Source: Bacillota bacterium (lineage in GTDB: Bacteria > Bacillota > Clostridia > Oscillospirales > Acutalibacteraceae). Taken from it: a stretch of 21,151 nucleotides of DNA. A program made the position numbers and the translations under genes. Positions 7,785-14,762 of this stretch are shown in pieces; positions within the stretch are counted from its first letter, which is position 1, and the number at the start of each line of letters is the position of its first letter. The stretch spans positions 1-21,151 of the forward strand of contig JAEXDU010000035.1 in assembly GCA_023401495.1 (NCBI GenBank). Reading direction: 5' to 3'. The notes below the pieces were generated by a model that ran no database searches, had not been told where the DNA came from, and worked only from the letters and a program-made list of their open reading frames with translations.

Positions 7785-8001
7785 ATTTCGTGTTGAAGTC
7801 TACCCAGTCCTTGGCTTCCTCTACATTTTCGTCAGATGGCATAGCCGCTTTCGTTTTGCTGTAGCGTTTGTCCGGATAGGTAATGGGAATGGTATAACTG
7901 TCCGTGTCCTCCCGTTCCGGTCCGGGACCGGTCACTTTTGCGGCGGAATTCAGCCGATTGCGCTGACTAGGCTCATCTTTGTCTCTTCTGTGAAATAGCA
8001 T
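7783..8001 (-). CDS. Small acidic/basic hypothetical protein, 72 aa (weakly DUF3787-like)
   Basis: The ATG at 8001-7999 is preceded by GGAGGTGTTACGT, a strong ribosome binding site; a GTG three codons earlier overlaps that site and is rejected. The protein is hydrophilic, with no membrane segment, signal peptide or cysteine. The N terminus is basic (MLFHRRDKDE), the middle is Pro/Gly/Glu rich, and the C terminus contains AMPSDENVEEAKDWVDFN. This ending resembles, from memory, the PSe-V--AK-WV--N tail of the small clostridial DUF3787 family. That assignment is tentative. It is transcribed divergently from hisH and stops within the long palindrome. Possible stage-specific expression is raised in the findings. 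Function unknown. Confidence 0.68.
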   Translation of the reverse strand: MLFHRRDKDEPSQRNRLNSAAKVTGPGPEREDTDSYTIPITYPDKRYSKTKAAMPSDENVEEAKDWVDFNTK

Positions 8002-8211
8002 ACGTAACACCTCCGCATTTATTGTGCGACATCACATCGGAAAAATACGCACTTTCGTTTGCTACTACGGTAAAAACATGATAAAATGAATACAAAGCAT
8101 GTGGCTTTATTCCAATATTATTTTCTAAAAAAATTATATTACTCCGGCGTTTTGTATATGTGACAAAATATAAAATTCGAACCGGAATGATGGGCAAAGA
8201 GGGAAGAGCTT
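8002..8211. other. AT-rich divergent intergenic region between the 72-aa gene and hisH
   Basis: This 210-nt gap must hold the control regions of two divergent genes. It is clearly more AT-rich than its surroundings, especially 8100-8180. No sequence reaches good sigma-A consensus on the hisH side; TATAAA at 8168-8173 lacks a matching -35. On the minus strand GAATA and CATTTTA with a 19-nt spacer loosely resemble a forespore sigma-G site. Confidence 0.4.
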
Positions 8212-8850
8212 ATGATCAGTATTCTGGACTATGGGGCGGGCAATTTAAAAAGCGTGGTCAACGCATTCCGGTTTATCGGCGCAGAGGTGGAAATTACCCA
8301 CGACGCCGGCCGGCTGATGCGGGCGCAGGCGGCTGTTTTGCCGGGCGTCGGTTCGTTCGGGGATGCCGCGGCTTCCCTGCGGCAATCCGGGCTTTGGCAG
8401 CCGGCACTGGATTTCATTGCGGGCGGCCGGCCGTTTTTGGGCATCTGCCTTGGCATGCAGCTGCTCTTTGAAGAGAGCGAGGAATCCCCGAGGGTAAAAG
8501 GACTTTCCGTATTTCCCGGGAAAATCTGCCGCATCCCCGATGGCGAGGGCCTGAAAATTCCGCATATCGGCTGGAACTCTTTAACCCTTGACCAGACGGA
8601 TGGCCTGTTCAATGGGGTACCGGATCAGTCTTACGTTTATTTTGTCCATTCCTATTATCTGCACTCACCCAAACGAAAAATTGTGTCCTCACACACGCAG
8701 TACGGCGTAGAAATCGATGCCTCGGTGCAGTCCGGGAATGTGTTTGCCACCCAGTTCCATCCGGAAAAAAGCGGACAGGCCGGTCTGCAGATGCTGAAAA
8801 ATTTTGCGCGGATGGCGGAAACCGGCCGGGAAGGGAAGGGGAGCTGCTGA
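8212..8850 (+). CDS. hisH: Imidazole glycerol phosphate synthase, glutamine amidotransferase subunit
   Basis: HisH hydrolyses glutamine and passes ammonia to HisF for the fifth step of histidine synthesis, which also yields AICAR for purines. The 212-aa protein is a class I (triad) amidotransferase. The nucleophile is C79 in GICLGMQ, and the His/Glu pair is H183 and E185 in TQFHPEKSG. The N terminus MISILDYGAGNLKSV is diagnostic for HisH. ATG 8212 has GAGGGAAGAG upstream. Its TGA shares one base with the hisF ATG, so the subunits are coupled. The usual neighbours hisA, hisB, hisI and hisE are absent from this window. Confidence 0.97.
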   Translation: MISILDYGAGNLKSVVNAFRFIGAEVEITHDAGRLMRAQAAVLPGVGSFGDAAASLRQSGLWQPALDFIAGGRPFLGICLGMQLLFEESEESPRVKGLSVFPGKICRIPDGEGLKIPHIGWNSLTLDQTDGLFNGVPDQSYVYFVHSYYLHSPKRKIVSSHTQYGVEIDASVQSGNVFATQFHPEKSGQAGLQMLKNFARMAETGREGKGSC

Positions 8851-9608
8851 TGTATGCCAAACGAATTATCCCGTGCCTGGATGTCAATAACGGGCGCGTG
8901 GTCAAGGGAACCAATTTTGTCAATTTGAGGGACGCGGGCGACCCGGTAGAGGCCGCGATTCTGTACGATAAGCAGGGTGCGGACGAGCTGGTGTTTCTGG
9001 ATATCACCGCGACCGTGCAGGAACGCGGAACGATTGTCGATCTGGTTCAGCGGGTTGCGGAGCGCATTTTCATTCCGTTTACGGTAGGCGGCGGCATCCG
9101 CTCGGTGGAGGATTTCACCCAGCTGCTGCGCGCGGGGGCAGATAAGGTTTCGGTCAACTCCGCGGCGGTGCGCAATCCGTCGCTGATCAGCGAGGCGGCC
9201 CAAAAATTCGGCAGTCAGTGCGTGGTTTGCGCCATCGACGCAAAACGGACGCCCTCCGGCGGCTGGACGGTTTACCTCAACGGCGGCCGGATCGATACGG
9301 GCATAGACGCCGTAGAGTGGGCGAAACGTGCGGTTTCCTTAGGCGCAGGTGAAATTCTGCTGACGAGCATGGACTGCGACGGAACAAAGGACGGGTATGA
9401 TCTGGAGCTGACCTCCGCCATTTCCGATCAAGTGGGCGTTCCGGTCATCGCCTCCGGCGGAGCCGGGAGCCTGGAGGACTTTTACGACGCTTTTACCAAG
9501 GGGAAGGCCGACGCCGTTCTGGCGGCTTCCCTGTTCCATTTTGGGGAAATTACCATCCCGGAGCTGAAAGAATACCTCAAAGAAAAACACATTCCCGTCC
9601 GATTCTGA
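8850..9608 (+). CDS. hisF: Imidazole glycerol phosphate synthase, cyclase subunit
   Basis: HisF is the (beta/alpha)8 barrel that uses ammonia from HisH to convert PRFAR to imidazole glycerol phosphate and AICAR. The 252-aa product is the normal size. The two catalytic aspartates are present: D11 in CLDVNNGRVVKG and D130 in CAIDAKR. Phosphate-binding glycines follow the usual HisF/HisA pattern, with VGGGIRS near residues 79-85 and ASGGAGS in the second half. ATG 8850 overlaps the hisH stop by one base and has AAGGGAAGGGGAG upstream. A strong terminator follows 15 nt after the stop, so hisHF forms a complete two-gene unit. Confidence 0.98.
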   Translation: MYAKRIIPCLDVNNGRVVKGTNFVNLRDAGDPVEAAILYDKQGADELVFLDITATVQERGTIVDLVQRVAERIFIPFTVGGGIRSVEDFTQLLRAGADKVSVNSAAVRNPSLISEAAQKFGSQCVVCAIDAKRTPSGGWTVYLNGGRIDTGIDAVEWAKRAVSLGAGEILLTSMDCDGTKDGYDLELTSAISDQVGVPVIASGGAGSLEDFYDAFTKGKADAVLAASLFHFGEITIPELKEYLKEKHIPVRF

Positions 9609-9623
9609 TCGGCGGGCACTCCA

Positions 9624-9660
9624 AAGCGGATTCCAGCTCTCTGGAATCCGCTTCTTTTTC
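9624..9660 (+). terminator. Terminator after hisHF
   Basis: A perfect 13-bp stem pairs AAGCGGATTCCAG (9624-9636) with CTGGAATCCGCTT (9641-9653) around a CTCT tetraloop, followed by CTTTTTCC. Confidence 0.92.
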
Positions 9661-9780
9661 CGATTATTTCCCGCTTTATGGATAGATTTGCCGGACACGG
9701 CATAAGAATTAGCAAGTTCTGTTCCTCTGGGTCAAACCGTGTGTGCCGGGGAATGGTGTCAATTCGGTTAATTTTTGAAA

Positions 9781-9799
9781 AAACCGGGAGTACCGGTTT
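9781..9799 (+). promoter_or_regulatory. Hairpin in the leader of the carboxypeptidase gene
   Basis: AAACCGG (9781-9787) and CCGGTTT (9793-9799) form a 7-bp stem with a 5-nt loop ending 24 nt before the GTG start and 9 nt before the GGAGGTG ribosome binding site. A short TTCT follows, so it could be a weak terminator or a leader structure. Otherwise the 214-nt gap after hisF holds the hisF terminator and no promoter I would name with confidence. Confidence 0.4.
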
Positions 9800-9822
9800 T
9801 CTATGCTGGAGGTGTAGGAAAG

Positions 9823-10962
9823 GTGAATTGGAAAAAACAAACAATCTCTGTGCTGTTGTCCGCCTGCGTCCTGATTTCCGCCGTGGCTCCCGCAATGGCG
9901 ATTTCGGACGAAGAGGTAAAGGCCCCTGCGGCAATTCTGGTGGAAGCAAAGACCGGCAAGGTTCTGTATGAGAAGAATTCCCATGAAAAGCGTCCGGCCG
10001 CTTCGATTACCAAGGTCATGACACTCCTGCTGGTCATGGAGGCAATCGATTCCGGCAAAATCGCGCTGACCGATACGGTCTCCGCCAGTGCCCACGCAGC
10101 TTCTATGGGCGGATCGGATATTTGGCTGCAGCAAGGGGAAACCATGTCTGTCAACGATCTAATCAAGGCGACCGTGATCATGAGCGCGAACGACGCCGCT
10201 GTGGCCCTTGCGGAACACGTGGCGGGTACCGAGGATGATTTTCTGCGCATGATGAATGATAGGGCCAAGGAGCTGGGGATGAACGACACCACGTTCAAAA
10301 ACTGCAACGGCCTGGACGAGGAAGGCCACCTGACCTCGGCGAACGACGTCGCCCTGATGTCCGCAGAGCTGCTCAAGCACGAAAAGATCACAGAGTATAC
10401 CCTTACGTGGATCGACCATGTGCGCGACGGCAAGACACAGCTGGTCAACACCAATAAGCTGATCAAAAGCTATAAGGGAATCACAGGCCTGAAAACGGGA
10501 ACCACAGGCAAAGCGGGCAGCTGTATCAGCGCTTCCGCCACCAGGGGCCAGGTCAGCCTGATTGCGGTCATTTTGGGAAGCTCAACGACAGACGACCGCT
10601 TCTCTTCGGCGGCAAAGCTTCTGGACTACGGATTTGCCAACTGGTCGATGGCCACTCCCGAAAAGCCGGAGCTGCAGAAGGTTCCTGTAACGAACGGCAT
10701 GCAGTCCTCGGTAGAGCCAGAAACAACCGATAACCCCGCTCTGCTGGTGCCGAAGGGCAAAGAATCCGAGGTAGTCAGCCAGATCGTGGTGGCAGATTCG
10801 CTGGAAGCCCCCGTCGAACCCGGGCAGATCATTGGTAAAATCACGTATAAGCTGGGGGACGAAACGCTTCTGGAAACCGACATCCGCGCCAAAGCAGCAG
10901 TGGAAAAAATGACGTTCTTTTCCGTATTCCGCCTGCTTTGTATGGGAATGGTATGCTTCTGA
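9823..10962 (+). CDS. Secreted D-alanyl-D-alanine carboxypeptidase (low-molecular-weight PBP)
   Basis: This serine peptidase of the DacA/DacF type trims the terminal D-Ala from peptidoglycan stem peptides. The 379-aa precursor has a signal peptide ending near residue 26 (VLISAVAPAMA, then ISDEE). All three penicillin-binding motifs are intact: S61-I-T-K64, S121-A-N123 and K224-T-G226. A beta-rich PBP5 C-terminal domain follows. It ends in a short hydrophobic tail, MTFFSVFRLLCMGMVCF, that may anchor it to the membrane face. GTG 9823 is chosen because GGAGGTGTAGGAAAG precedes it and it gives a clean signal peptide; a TTG at 9775 would add 16 unlikely residues. I give no symbol because sequence alone cannot tell dacA, dacB and dacF paralogs apart, including sporulation-specific forms. 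Confidence 0.94.
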   Translation: MNWKKQTISVLLSACVLISAVAPAMAISDEEVKAPAAILVEAKTGKVLYEKNSHEKRPAASITKVMTLLLVMEAIDSGKIALTDTVSASAHAASMGGSDIWLQQGETMSVNDLIKATVIMSANDAAVALAEHVAGTEDDFLRMMNDRAKELGMNDTTFKNCNGLDEEGHLTSANDVALMSAELLKHEKITEYTLTWIDHVRDGKTQLVNTNKLIKSYKGITGLKTGTTGKAGSCISASATRGQVSLIAVILGSSTTDDRFSSAAKLLDYGFANWSMATPEKPELQKVPVTNGMQSSVEPETTDNPALLVPKGKESEVVSQIVVADSLEAPVEPGQIIGKITYKLGDETLLETDIRAKAAVEKMTFFSVFRLLCMGMVCF

Positions 10963-11009
10963 TTGGTAATTTCAACCGAAATTATTCGTAAAATCTTGCG
11001 GCCGCCGCC

Positions 11010-11038
11010 TTGCAAATACTGCTAAGATATTGTAAAAT
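11010..11038 (+). promoter_or_regulatory. Putative sigma-A promoter for pgi
   Basis: TTGCAA (11010-11015) and TAAAAT (11033-11038) are separated by 17 nt and match the consensus at 4 and 5 of 6 positions. Transcription would start near 11045, giving a leader of about 33 nt that carries the AGGAGG ribosome binding site at 11063. Confidence 0.62.
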
Positions 11039-11077
11039 AAACAAAAGGATTCAGAAAATGACAGGAGGTTAGCATTC

Positions 11078-12418
11078 ATGTCTGTAAAGCTTGACGCACA
11101 GCATCTGTCCGGTTTTATGAATTCAGGCGAACTGGAAGCGATTGGGCCACAGGTAAAGCTTGCGCACGAGCTGCTTCATTCCAAAAGCGGCCCCGGCAGC
11201 GATTTTCTTGGTTGGCTTGATTTGCCCAGCGAGTACGATAAGGAAGAATTTTCACGCATTCAGTCTGCAGCGGCGAAAATCCGTTCGAATACCGATGTTT
11301 TTGTTGTCATCGGCATCGGCGGTTCTTACCTTGGCGCTCGAGCTGCGATTGAGTTTTTAAAATCCCCGTACTATAATTCGATGAAAAAAGACACGCCGGA
11401 TATTTATTTTGCCGGCAACAGCATCAGCTCCAGCGCACTGGCGGAGCTTCTTTCCATCTGTGAGGGGAAAGACGTGTCCATCAACATGATCTCGAAGTCC
11501 GGCACGACGACCGAGCCGGCCATCGCGTTTCGTGTGTTCCGTGAGCTATTGGAGAAAAAGTATGGCAAAGAGGGCGCCCGCGAAAGGATCTACTGTACCA
11601 CAGACCATGCGCGCGGAACCCTGAAAAAACTGGCGGATCAGGAAGGCTACGAAACCTTTGTGGTACCGGATGACGTCGGCGGACGTTATTCCGTGCTCAC
11701 CGCGGTGGGGCTTCTTCCGATTGCGGTCAGCGGTGCTGATCTCAACGAACTGATGCAGGGTGCTTTACAGGCAAGAGACGAATATTCGAATCCTGATTTA
11801 CAACAAAATTCATGTTATCAATACGCAGCCATTCGCAATCTGTTTTACAGAAAGGGCAAAACAGTCGAACTCTTGGCCAGCTATGAGCCTTGCTTTGCCG
11901 TAATGTGTGAATGGTGGAAGCAGCTTTATGGCGAAAGCGAAGGAAAGGATCAAAAAGGTCTGTTCCCGGCTTCCGTTATTTTTTCGACCGATTTGCATTC
12001 CATGGGCCAGTATGTGCAGGACGGCCGCCGGATTCTGCTTGAAACGGTGGTTCTGTTTGAGCACGCCAAACAGGAAATCACGCTTGGCAACGACCCGGAG
12101 AATGTGGACGGATTGAACTTCCTTCAGGGGAATACGATGTCCTATATCAACGAAAAAGCCTTTGAAGGAACTGTTTTGGCTCATGTAGACGGCGGTGTTC
12201 CCAACATTGTGCTGCGGGTACCGGATTTTTCAGAGAAATCGCTTGGCGGCCTGATTTATTTCTTCGAAAAGGCCTGCGCGGTTTCCGGTTATCTGCTGGG
12301 CGTCAATCCATTTGACCAGCCCGGCGTGGAAAGCTACAAGAAAAACATGTTTGCACTTTTGGGCAAGCCCGGGTACGAGGCCGAAAAGGCTGCTTTGGAG
12401 GCACGTCTGAAACATTGA
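11078..12418 (+). CDS. pgi: Glucose-6-phosphate isomerase
   Basis: Pgi interconverts glucose-6-phosphate and fructose-6-phosphate in glycolysis and gluconeogenesis. The 446-aa product is the short bacterial form, close to the Bacillus enzyme. Visible landmarks are VIGIGGSYLGARAA near residues 74-87, the phosphate-binding SKSGTTTEPA segment near 140, signature 1 as DDVGGRYSVLTAVG near 198-211, and signature 2 as QPGVESYKK near 413-421, with the conserved C-terminal lysine. ATG 11078 follows GACAGGAGGTTAGCATTC. It has its own promoter-like sequence. The P-loop gene starts 72 nt downstream with no clear terminator between, so the two may be co-transcribed. Confidence 0.97.
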   Translation: MSVKLDAQHLSGFMNSGELEAIGPQVKLAHELLHSKSGPGSDFLGWLDLPSEYDKEEFSRIQSAAAKIRSNTDVFVVIGIGGSYLGARAAIEFLKSPYYNSMKKDTPDIYFAGNSISSSALAELLSICEGKDVSINMISKSGTTTEPAIAFRVFRELLEKKYGKEGARERIYCTTDHARGTLKKLADQEGYETFVVPDDVGGRYSVLTAVGLLPIAVSGADLNELMQGALQARDEYSNPDLQQNSCYQYAAIRNLFYRKGKTVELLASYEPCFAVMCEWWKQLYGESEGKDQKGLFPASVIFSTDLHSMGQYVQDGRRILLETVVLFEHAKQEITLGNDPENVDGLNFLQGNTMSYINEKAFEGTVLAHVDGGVPNIVLRVPDFSEKSLGGLIYFFEKACAVSGYLLGVNPFDQPGVESYKKNMFALLGKPGYEAEKAALEARLKH

Positions 12419-12490
12419 AAGATTCTTTGCTTTCAGGATTGAAATCCGCATTTTGCGGAAATACTAAAAAATAGCAGGAGGAGTTTTGAT

Positions 12491-12907
12491 ATGGTCACTC
12501 TCATCATTGGTAAGAAAGGTTCCGGAAAGACAAAAAAGTTAATTGAAATGGCGAATGCCGCTGTCAAAAAATCGGACGGCAACGTGGTGGTAATCGAAAA
12601 GGGTCTCAAGCTCACTTACGATATCTCCCACAGGGCCAGACTGGTTGACATCGATGCTTATGGAGTGCAGGGCATGGATGGCCTGTATGGCTTCATCAGC
12701 GGCATCTGCGCTGGAAACTATGATGTGACCGACCTCTTTATTGATTCCACGTTGAAAATCATCGGTTCCGATTCCGCGGTTTTGTCCTCTCTTGTAGAGA
12801 AGGCGAACGCTCTGTCTGAACTGGCCAATACCAAAATCCTTCTTTCCGTTTCTTTGGACCAGAACGAGCTTCCCGAAGGCATCAAAGCAGAGATCGCAGA
12901 GATCTGA
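12491..12907 (+). CDS. Conserved P-loop ATP-binding protein of unknown function, 138 aa
   Basis: A small soluble protein whose N terminus is a textbook nucleotide-binding loop: MVTLIIGKKGSGKTKKL, with GxxGxGKT at residues 7-14. A hydrophobic strand ending in Asp (DLFIDS, near residue 80) could be Walker B, and a later strand ILLSVSLD resembles the sensor strand of P-loop NTPases. At 138 aa it is a minimal fold with no added domain. The pattern, including YGFISGICAGNYDVT, fits an uncharacterised clostridial family that annotation pipelines sometimes label PilT-like; I see no type IV pilus gene to support that name. AGGAGGAG lies before ATG 12491. Its neighbours are pgi and the F420-ligase-like gene. 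Confidence 0.85.
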   Translation: MVTLIIGKKGSGKTKKLIEMANAAVKKSDGNVVVIEKGLKLTYDISHRARLVDIDAYGVQGMDGLYGFISGICAGNYDVTDLFIDSTLKIIGSDSAVLSSLVEKANALSELANTKILLSVSLDQNELPEGIKAEIAEI

Positions 12908-12956
12908 TTCGCTTTGCTTTCGATCACAGTTTTAGAATGTCAGTGTTGTAAAGTAA

Positions 12957-12990
12957 GCTGCTGGCAGTTTTTACTGCCGGCAGCGCTTTT
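12957..12990 (+). terminator. Probable terminator after the P-loop gene
   Basis: GCTGCTGGCAGT (12957-12968) pairs with ACTGCCGGCAGC (12973-12984), 12 pairs including one G-U, around a 4-nt TTTT loop. It is followed by GCTTTTG, a short T tract. The next start is 36 nt away, so read-through into that gene is possible. Confidence 0.65.
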
Positions 12991-13020
12991 GTGCAAAAAG
13001 ACAGCGAGGAGATCATCTGT

Positions 13021-13764
13021 ATGTCGTTTAGAAATCTGCCGGAAGCCAGGCGCGAGGAAAACGGGATCACTTATTTTTTGCGGGACCCCGTAACGGTGAA
13101 CGGTCAGGAGCATCAGCGGTATGCGATTCAGACGCACTTTGTACAGCGCGGCGAGTCGTATGTGGAGCTGGTAAGAAAGTATGTTCAGCCCTTACATGAG
13201 CCCGGGGATATTTTGTCCCTGAGTGAGAAGATCATTTCCATGTGCCAGAATAACGTGGTCGAGAAGAAGGACGTAAAAATCGGCTTTTGGGCGCGCTTTT
13301 TATCCAAGTTTGCTTCTTCGAACAATCACGGGATCGCCATGGACGAGCCGTACAAGCTTCAGCTGGCGATCAACCTGGCGGGCCTGCCCAGAATCCTTTT
13401 GGCGTCGTTCTGCTCCGCAGTGACGAAGCTGTTTGGAATCCACGGCGTGTTTTACAAGATCGCCGGGCATGGGATCGACGGAATCGACGGATTCTACATG
13501 GGTTCTTCGTTTGAGCTGTACCATGATCTGGCTTTGCTCAATCCAAAGGAACCGGTCAAGGTCTGCAACGACATCCAGCAGGAGCTCGGCATCGACTGTC
13601 TGCTGGTGGACGCCAATGACCTGAGTGTCGTCATCTTCGGAAAATCCGATACGCTGGCCTCGGTGCCAGACCAGGATTTGATCGCGATGATCAAGGACAA
13701 CCCTGCCGGACAATCGGATGAACTGACCCCGCTGATTTTGATAAAAAAAGCAGATTTATCCTGA
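13021..13764 (+). CDS. F420-0:gamma-glutamyl ligase (CofE/FbiB)-like protein
   Basis: The 247-aa product resembles the F420 gamma-glutamyl ligase fold. An N-terminal region reads YAIQTHFVQRGESYVELVRK, followed by PGDILSLSEKIISMCQ, matching the CofE opening in which a 'dGDil-vs-KivS' segment begins the GTP/metal site. Later come AGHGIDGIDGF and a DANDL motif near residue 198 that may replace the usual Asp-x-Ser-Asn ligand set. True CofE adds glutamates to coenzyme F420-0. Most Clostridia are not known to make F420, and no F420 synthesis gene is visible here, so the substrate is unknown. ATG 13021 is chosen for GAGGAGATCATCTGT; an in-frame GTG at 12991 lacks such a site. A strong promoter for yceD follows closely. 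Confidence 0.72.
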   Translation: MSFRNLPEARREENGITYFLRDPVTVNGQEHQRYAIQTHFVQRGESYVELVRKYVQPLHEPGDILSLSEKIISMCQNNVVEKKDVKIGFWARFLSKFASSNNHGIAMDEPYKLQLAINLAGLPRILLASFCSAVTKLFGIHGVFYKIAGHGIDGIDGFYMGSSFELYHDLALLNPKEPVKVCNDIQQELGIDCLLVDANDLSVVIFGKSDTLASVPDQDLIAMIKDNPAGQSDELTPLILIKKADLS

Positions 13765-13771
13765 TTTCTTG

Positions 13772-13800
13772 TTGACAAAAGAGAAGCAAGTCGATATAAT
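13772..13800 (+). promoter_or_regulatory. Perfect consensus sigma-A promoter for yceD-rpmF
   Basis: TTGACA (13772-13777) and TATAAT (13795-13800) are both exact and separated by the ideal 17 nt. Transcription should start near 13807, giving a short leader of about 23 nt with GAGGT before the ATG. This strength fits a ribosomal protein unit. Confidence 0.93.
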
Positions 13801-13829
13801 AGCATATTGTAGTGTCGAGGTAAAATGAT

Positions 13830-14324
13830 ATGATTCTTGAACTGAAAAAGATCATGCTGAGTGACGGTGAGGTTCTCCCGTTTTCTTATGAAATGTCTTT
13901 CTCCTCTATCACTGTGAACGGTCTTTATCCGTTTGTTTCTCCCGTTGCGGTAACAGGAACAGTTCAAAGTCATGCGGGCTCCGCAAAGCTGGACGCCCGG
14001 GTATCCTTTGATTTTGAAATCCCCTGCGATCGCTGCACGACCGAGTTCCGCACCCATTACGATCTTTCTTTTTCACACGTTGTGGTGTCCTCTTTAACGG
14101 ACGGGGACAGCGACCTGTACATTGTCGCAGAGGATTATCGTTTGGATTTGGATACGCTGCTGCGGGAGGATATTTTGTTGGAGCTGCCCACCAGATTTTT
14201 GTGTTCACCGGATTGCAAGGGCCTGTGCCCACAATGCGGACAAAACCTGAATCAGGGGATGTGCCAATGTGTTTCCCGGCAGACAGACCCTCGTTTGGCG
14301 GTTCTGAAACAACTGATAGATTAA
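13830..14324 (+). CDS. yceD: YceD/DUF177 family protein, zinc-cysteine type
   Basis: YceD proteins are usually encoded next to rpmF and have been linked to 23S rRNA accumulation in plants and bacteria. The 164-aa product has the family's core Cys pair C66-x-x-C69 (IPCDRCTTEF), which sits in the beta domain. A C-terminal Cys-rich tail carries C125, C129, C133, C136, C145 and C147 in the pattern typical of Firmicutes members. Together these likely bind zinc. ATG 13830 follows GTCGAGGTAAAATGAT; a competing ATG at 13825 gives only two codons. The gene lies 26 nt before rpmF, the conserved pairing, but plsX and the fab genes that often follow are absent here. Confidence 0.92.
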   Translation: MILELKKIMLSDGEVLPFSYEMSFSSITVNGLYPFVSPVAVTGTVQSHAGSAKLDARVSFDFEIPCDRCTTEFRTHYDLSFSHVVVSSLTDGDSDLYIVAEDYRLDLDTLLREDILLELPTRFLCSPDCKGLCPQCGQNLNQGMCQCVSRQTDPRLAVLKQLID

Positions 14325-14350
14325 TCTAAAGATATAAGGAGGTGCTGATA

Positions 14351-14533
14351 ATGGCGGTACCAAAGAGAAAATTATCCAGCGCAAGACAGAATAAGAGACG
14401 TTCCAACGTTTGGAAGCTGAGCGCCCCCGCTCTGGCGAGATGTCCGAAATGCGGTGAGTACAAACTGGCTCACAGAGTTTGCGGCAGCTGCGGTTACTAT
14501 AACGGCAGAGATGTATTGAAAAAAGAAGCTTGA
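14351..14533 (+). CDS. rpmF: 50S ribosomal protein L32, zinc-binding form
   Basis: A 60-aa basic ribosomal protein beginning MAVPKRKLSSARQNKRR, the diagnostic L32 start. It contains a zinc ribbon with C31-x-x-C34 and C44-x-x-C47, so it is the C+ form rather than a zinc-free paralog. ATG 14351 follows a near-perfect ribosome binding site, AAGGAGGTGCTGATA. It is cotranscribed with yceD from the consensus promoter at 13772 and ends at a strong terminator. L28 elsewhere in this window is also the C+ form. Confidence 0.98.
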   Translation: MAVPKRKLSSARQNKRRSNVWKLSAPALARCPKCGEYKLAHRVCGSCGYYNGRDVLKKEA

Positions 14534-14555
14534 TTTCTTTATCATTTTCGCAGAG

Positions 14556-14590
14556 AACAGAGAAGGAGAGATCCTTCTCTGTTTTTTCTT
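14556..14590 (+). terminator. Terminator after rpmF
   Basis: An 11-12 bp stem pairs ACAGAGAAGGA (14557-14567) with TCCTTCTCTGT (14572-14582) around a GAGA tetraloop, followed by TTTTTTCTTG. Confidence 0.93.
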
Positions 14591-14727
14591 GACCGAAAAT
14601 TCCCGTGTTCGGCAAGTTTCCCGCACATACAAAGGCGGGGGGAAAGCTCCCGAAGCAGGGAAGAAGGCAGCGGAAATCTTTCTGCACAAAACGGGGAAAG
14701 TGATTTGTATTTTTATAGTGGAATTAC

Positions 14728-14756
14728 TTGACGAATCACCAATTAAATGCCATAAT
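14728..14756 (+). promoter_or_regulatory. Putative sigma-A promoter for der-plsY
   Basis: TTGACG (14728-14733) and CATAAT (14751-14756) each match consensus at 5 of 6 positions, with a 17-nt spacer. Transcription would start near 14763, about 209 nt before the der start. The stretch 14591-14727 upstream, between the rpmF terminator and this promoter, holds nothing I can name. Confidence 0.75.
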
Positions 14757-14762
14757 CAAACA

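Noticed and set aside
8172..8182. ATTCGAACCGG resembling a tRNA T-loop on the minus strand
   Set aside because: No flanking T stem, acceptor stem or anticodon arm can be formed.
10965..10986. Hairpin TAATTTC-AACC-GAAATTA after the carboxypeptidase gene
   Set aside because: Short AT-rich stem with no T tract; too weak to call a terminator.
12442..12461. TCCGCA-TTT-TGCGGA hairpin between pgi and the P-loop gene
   Set aside because: Six pairs and no T tract on either side, so it is not called a terminator.
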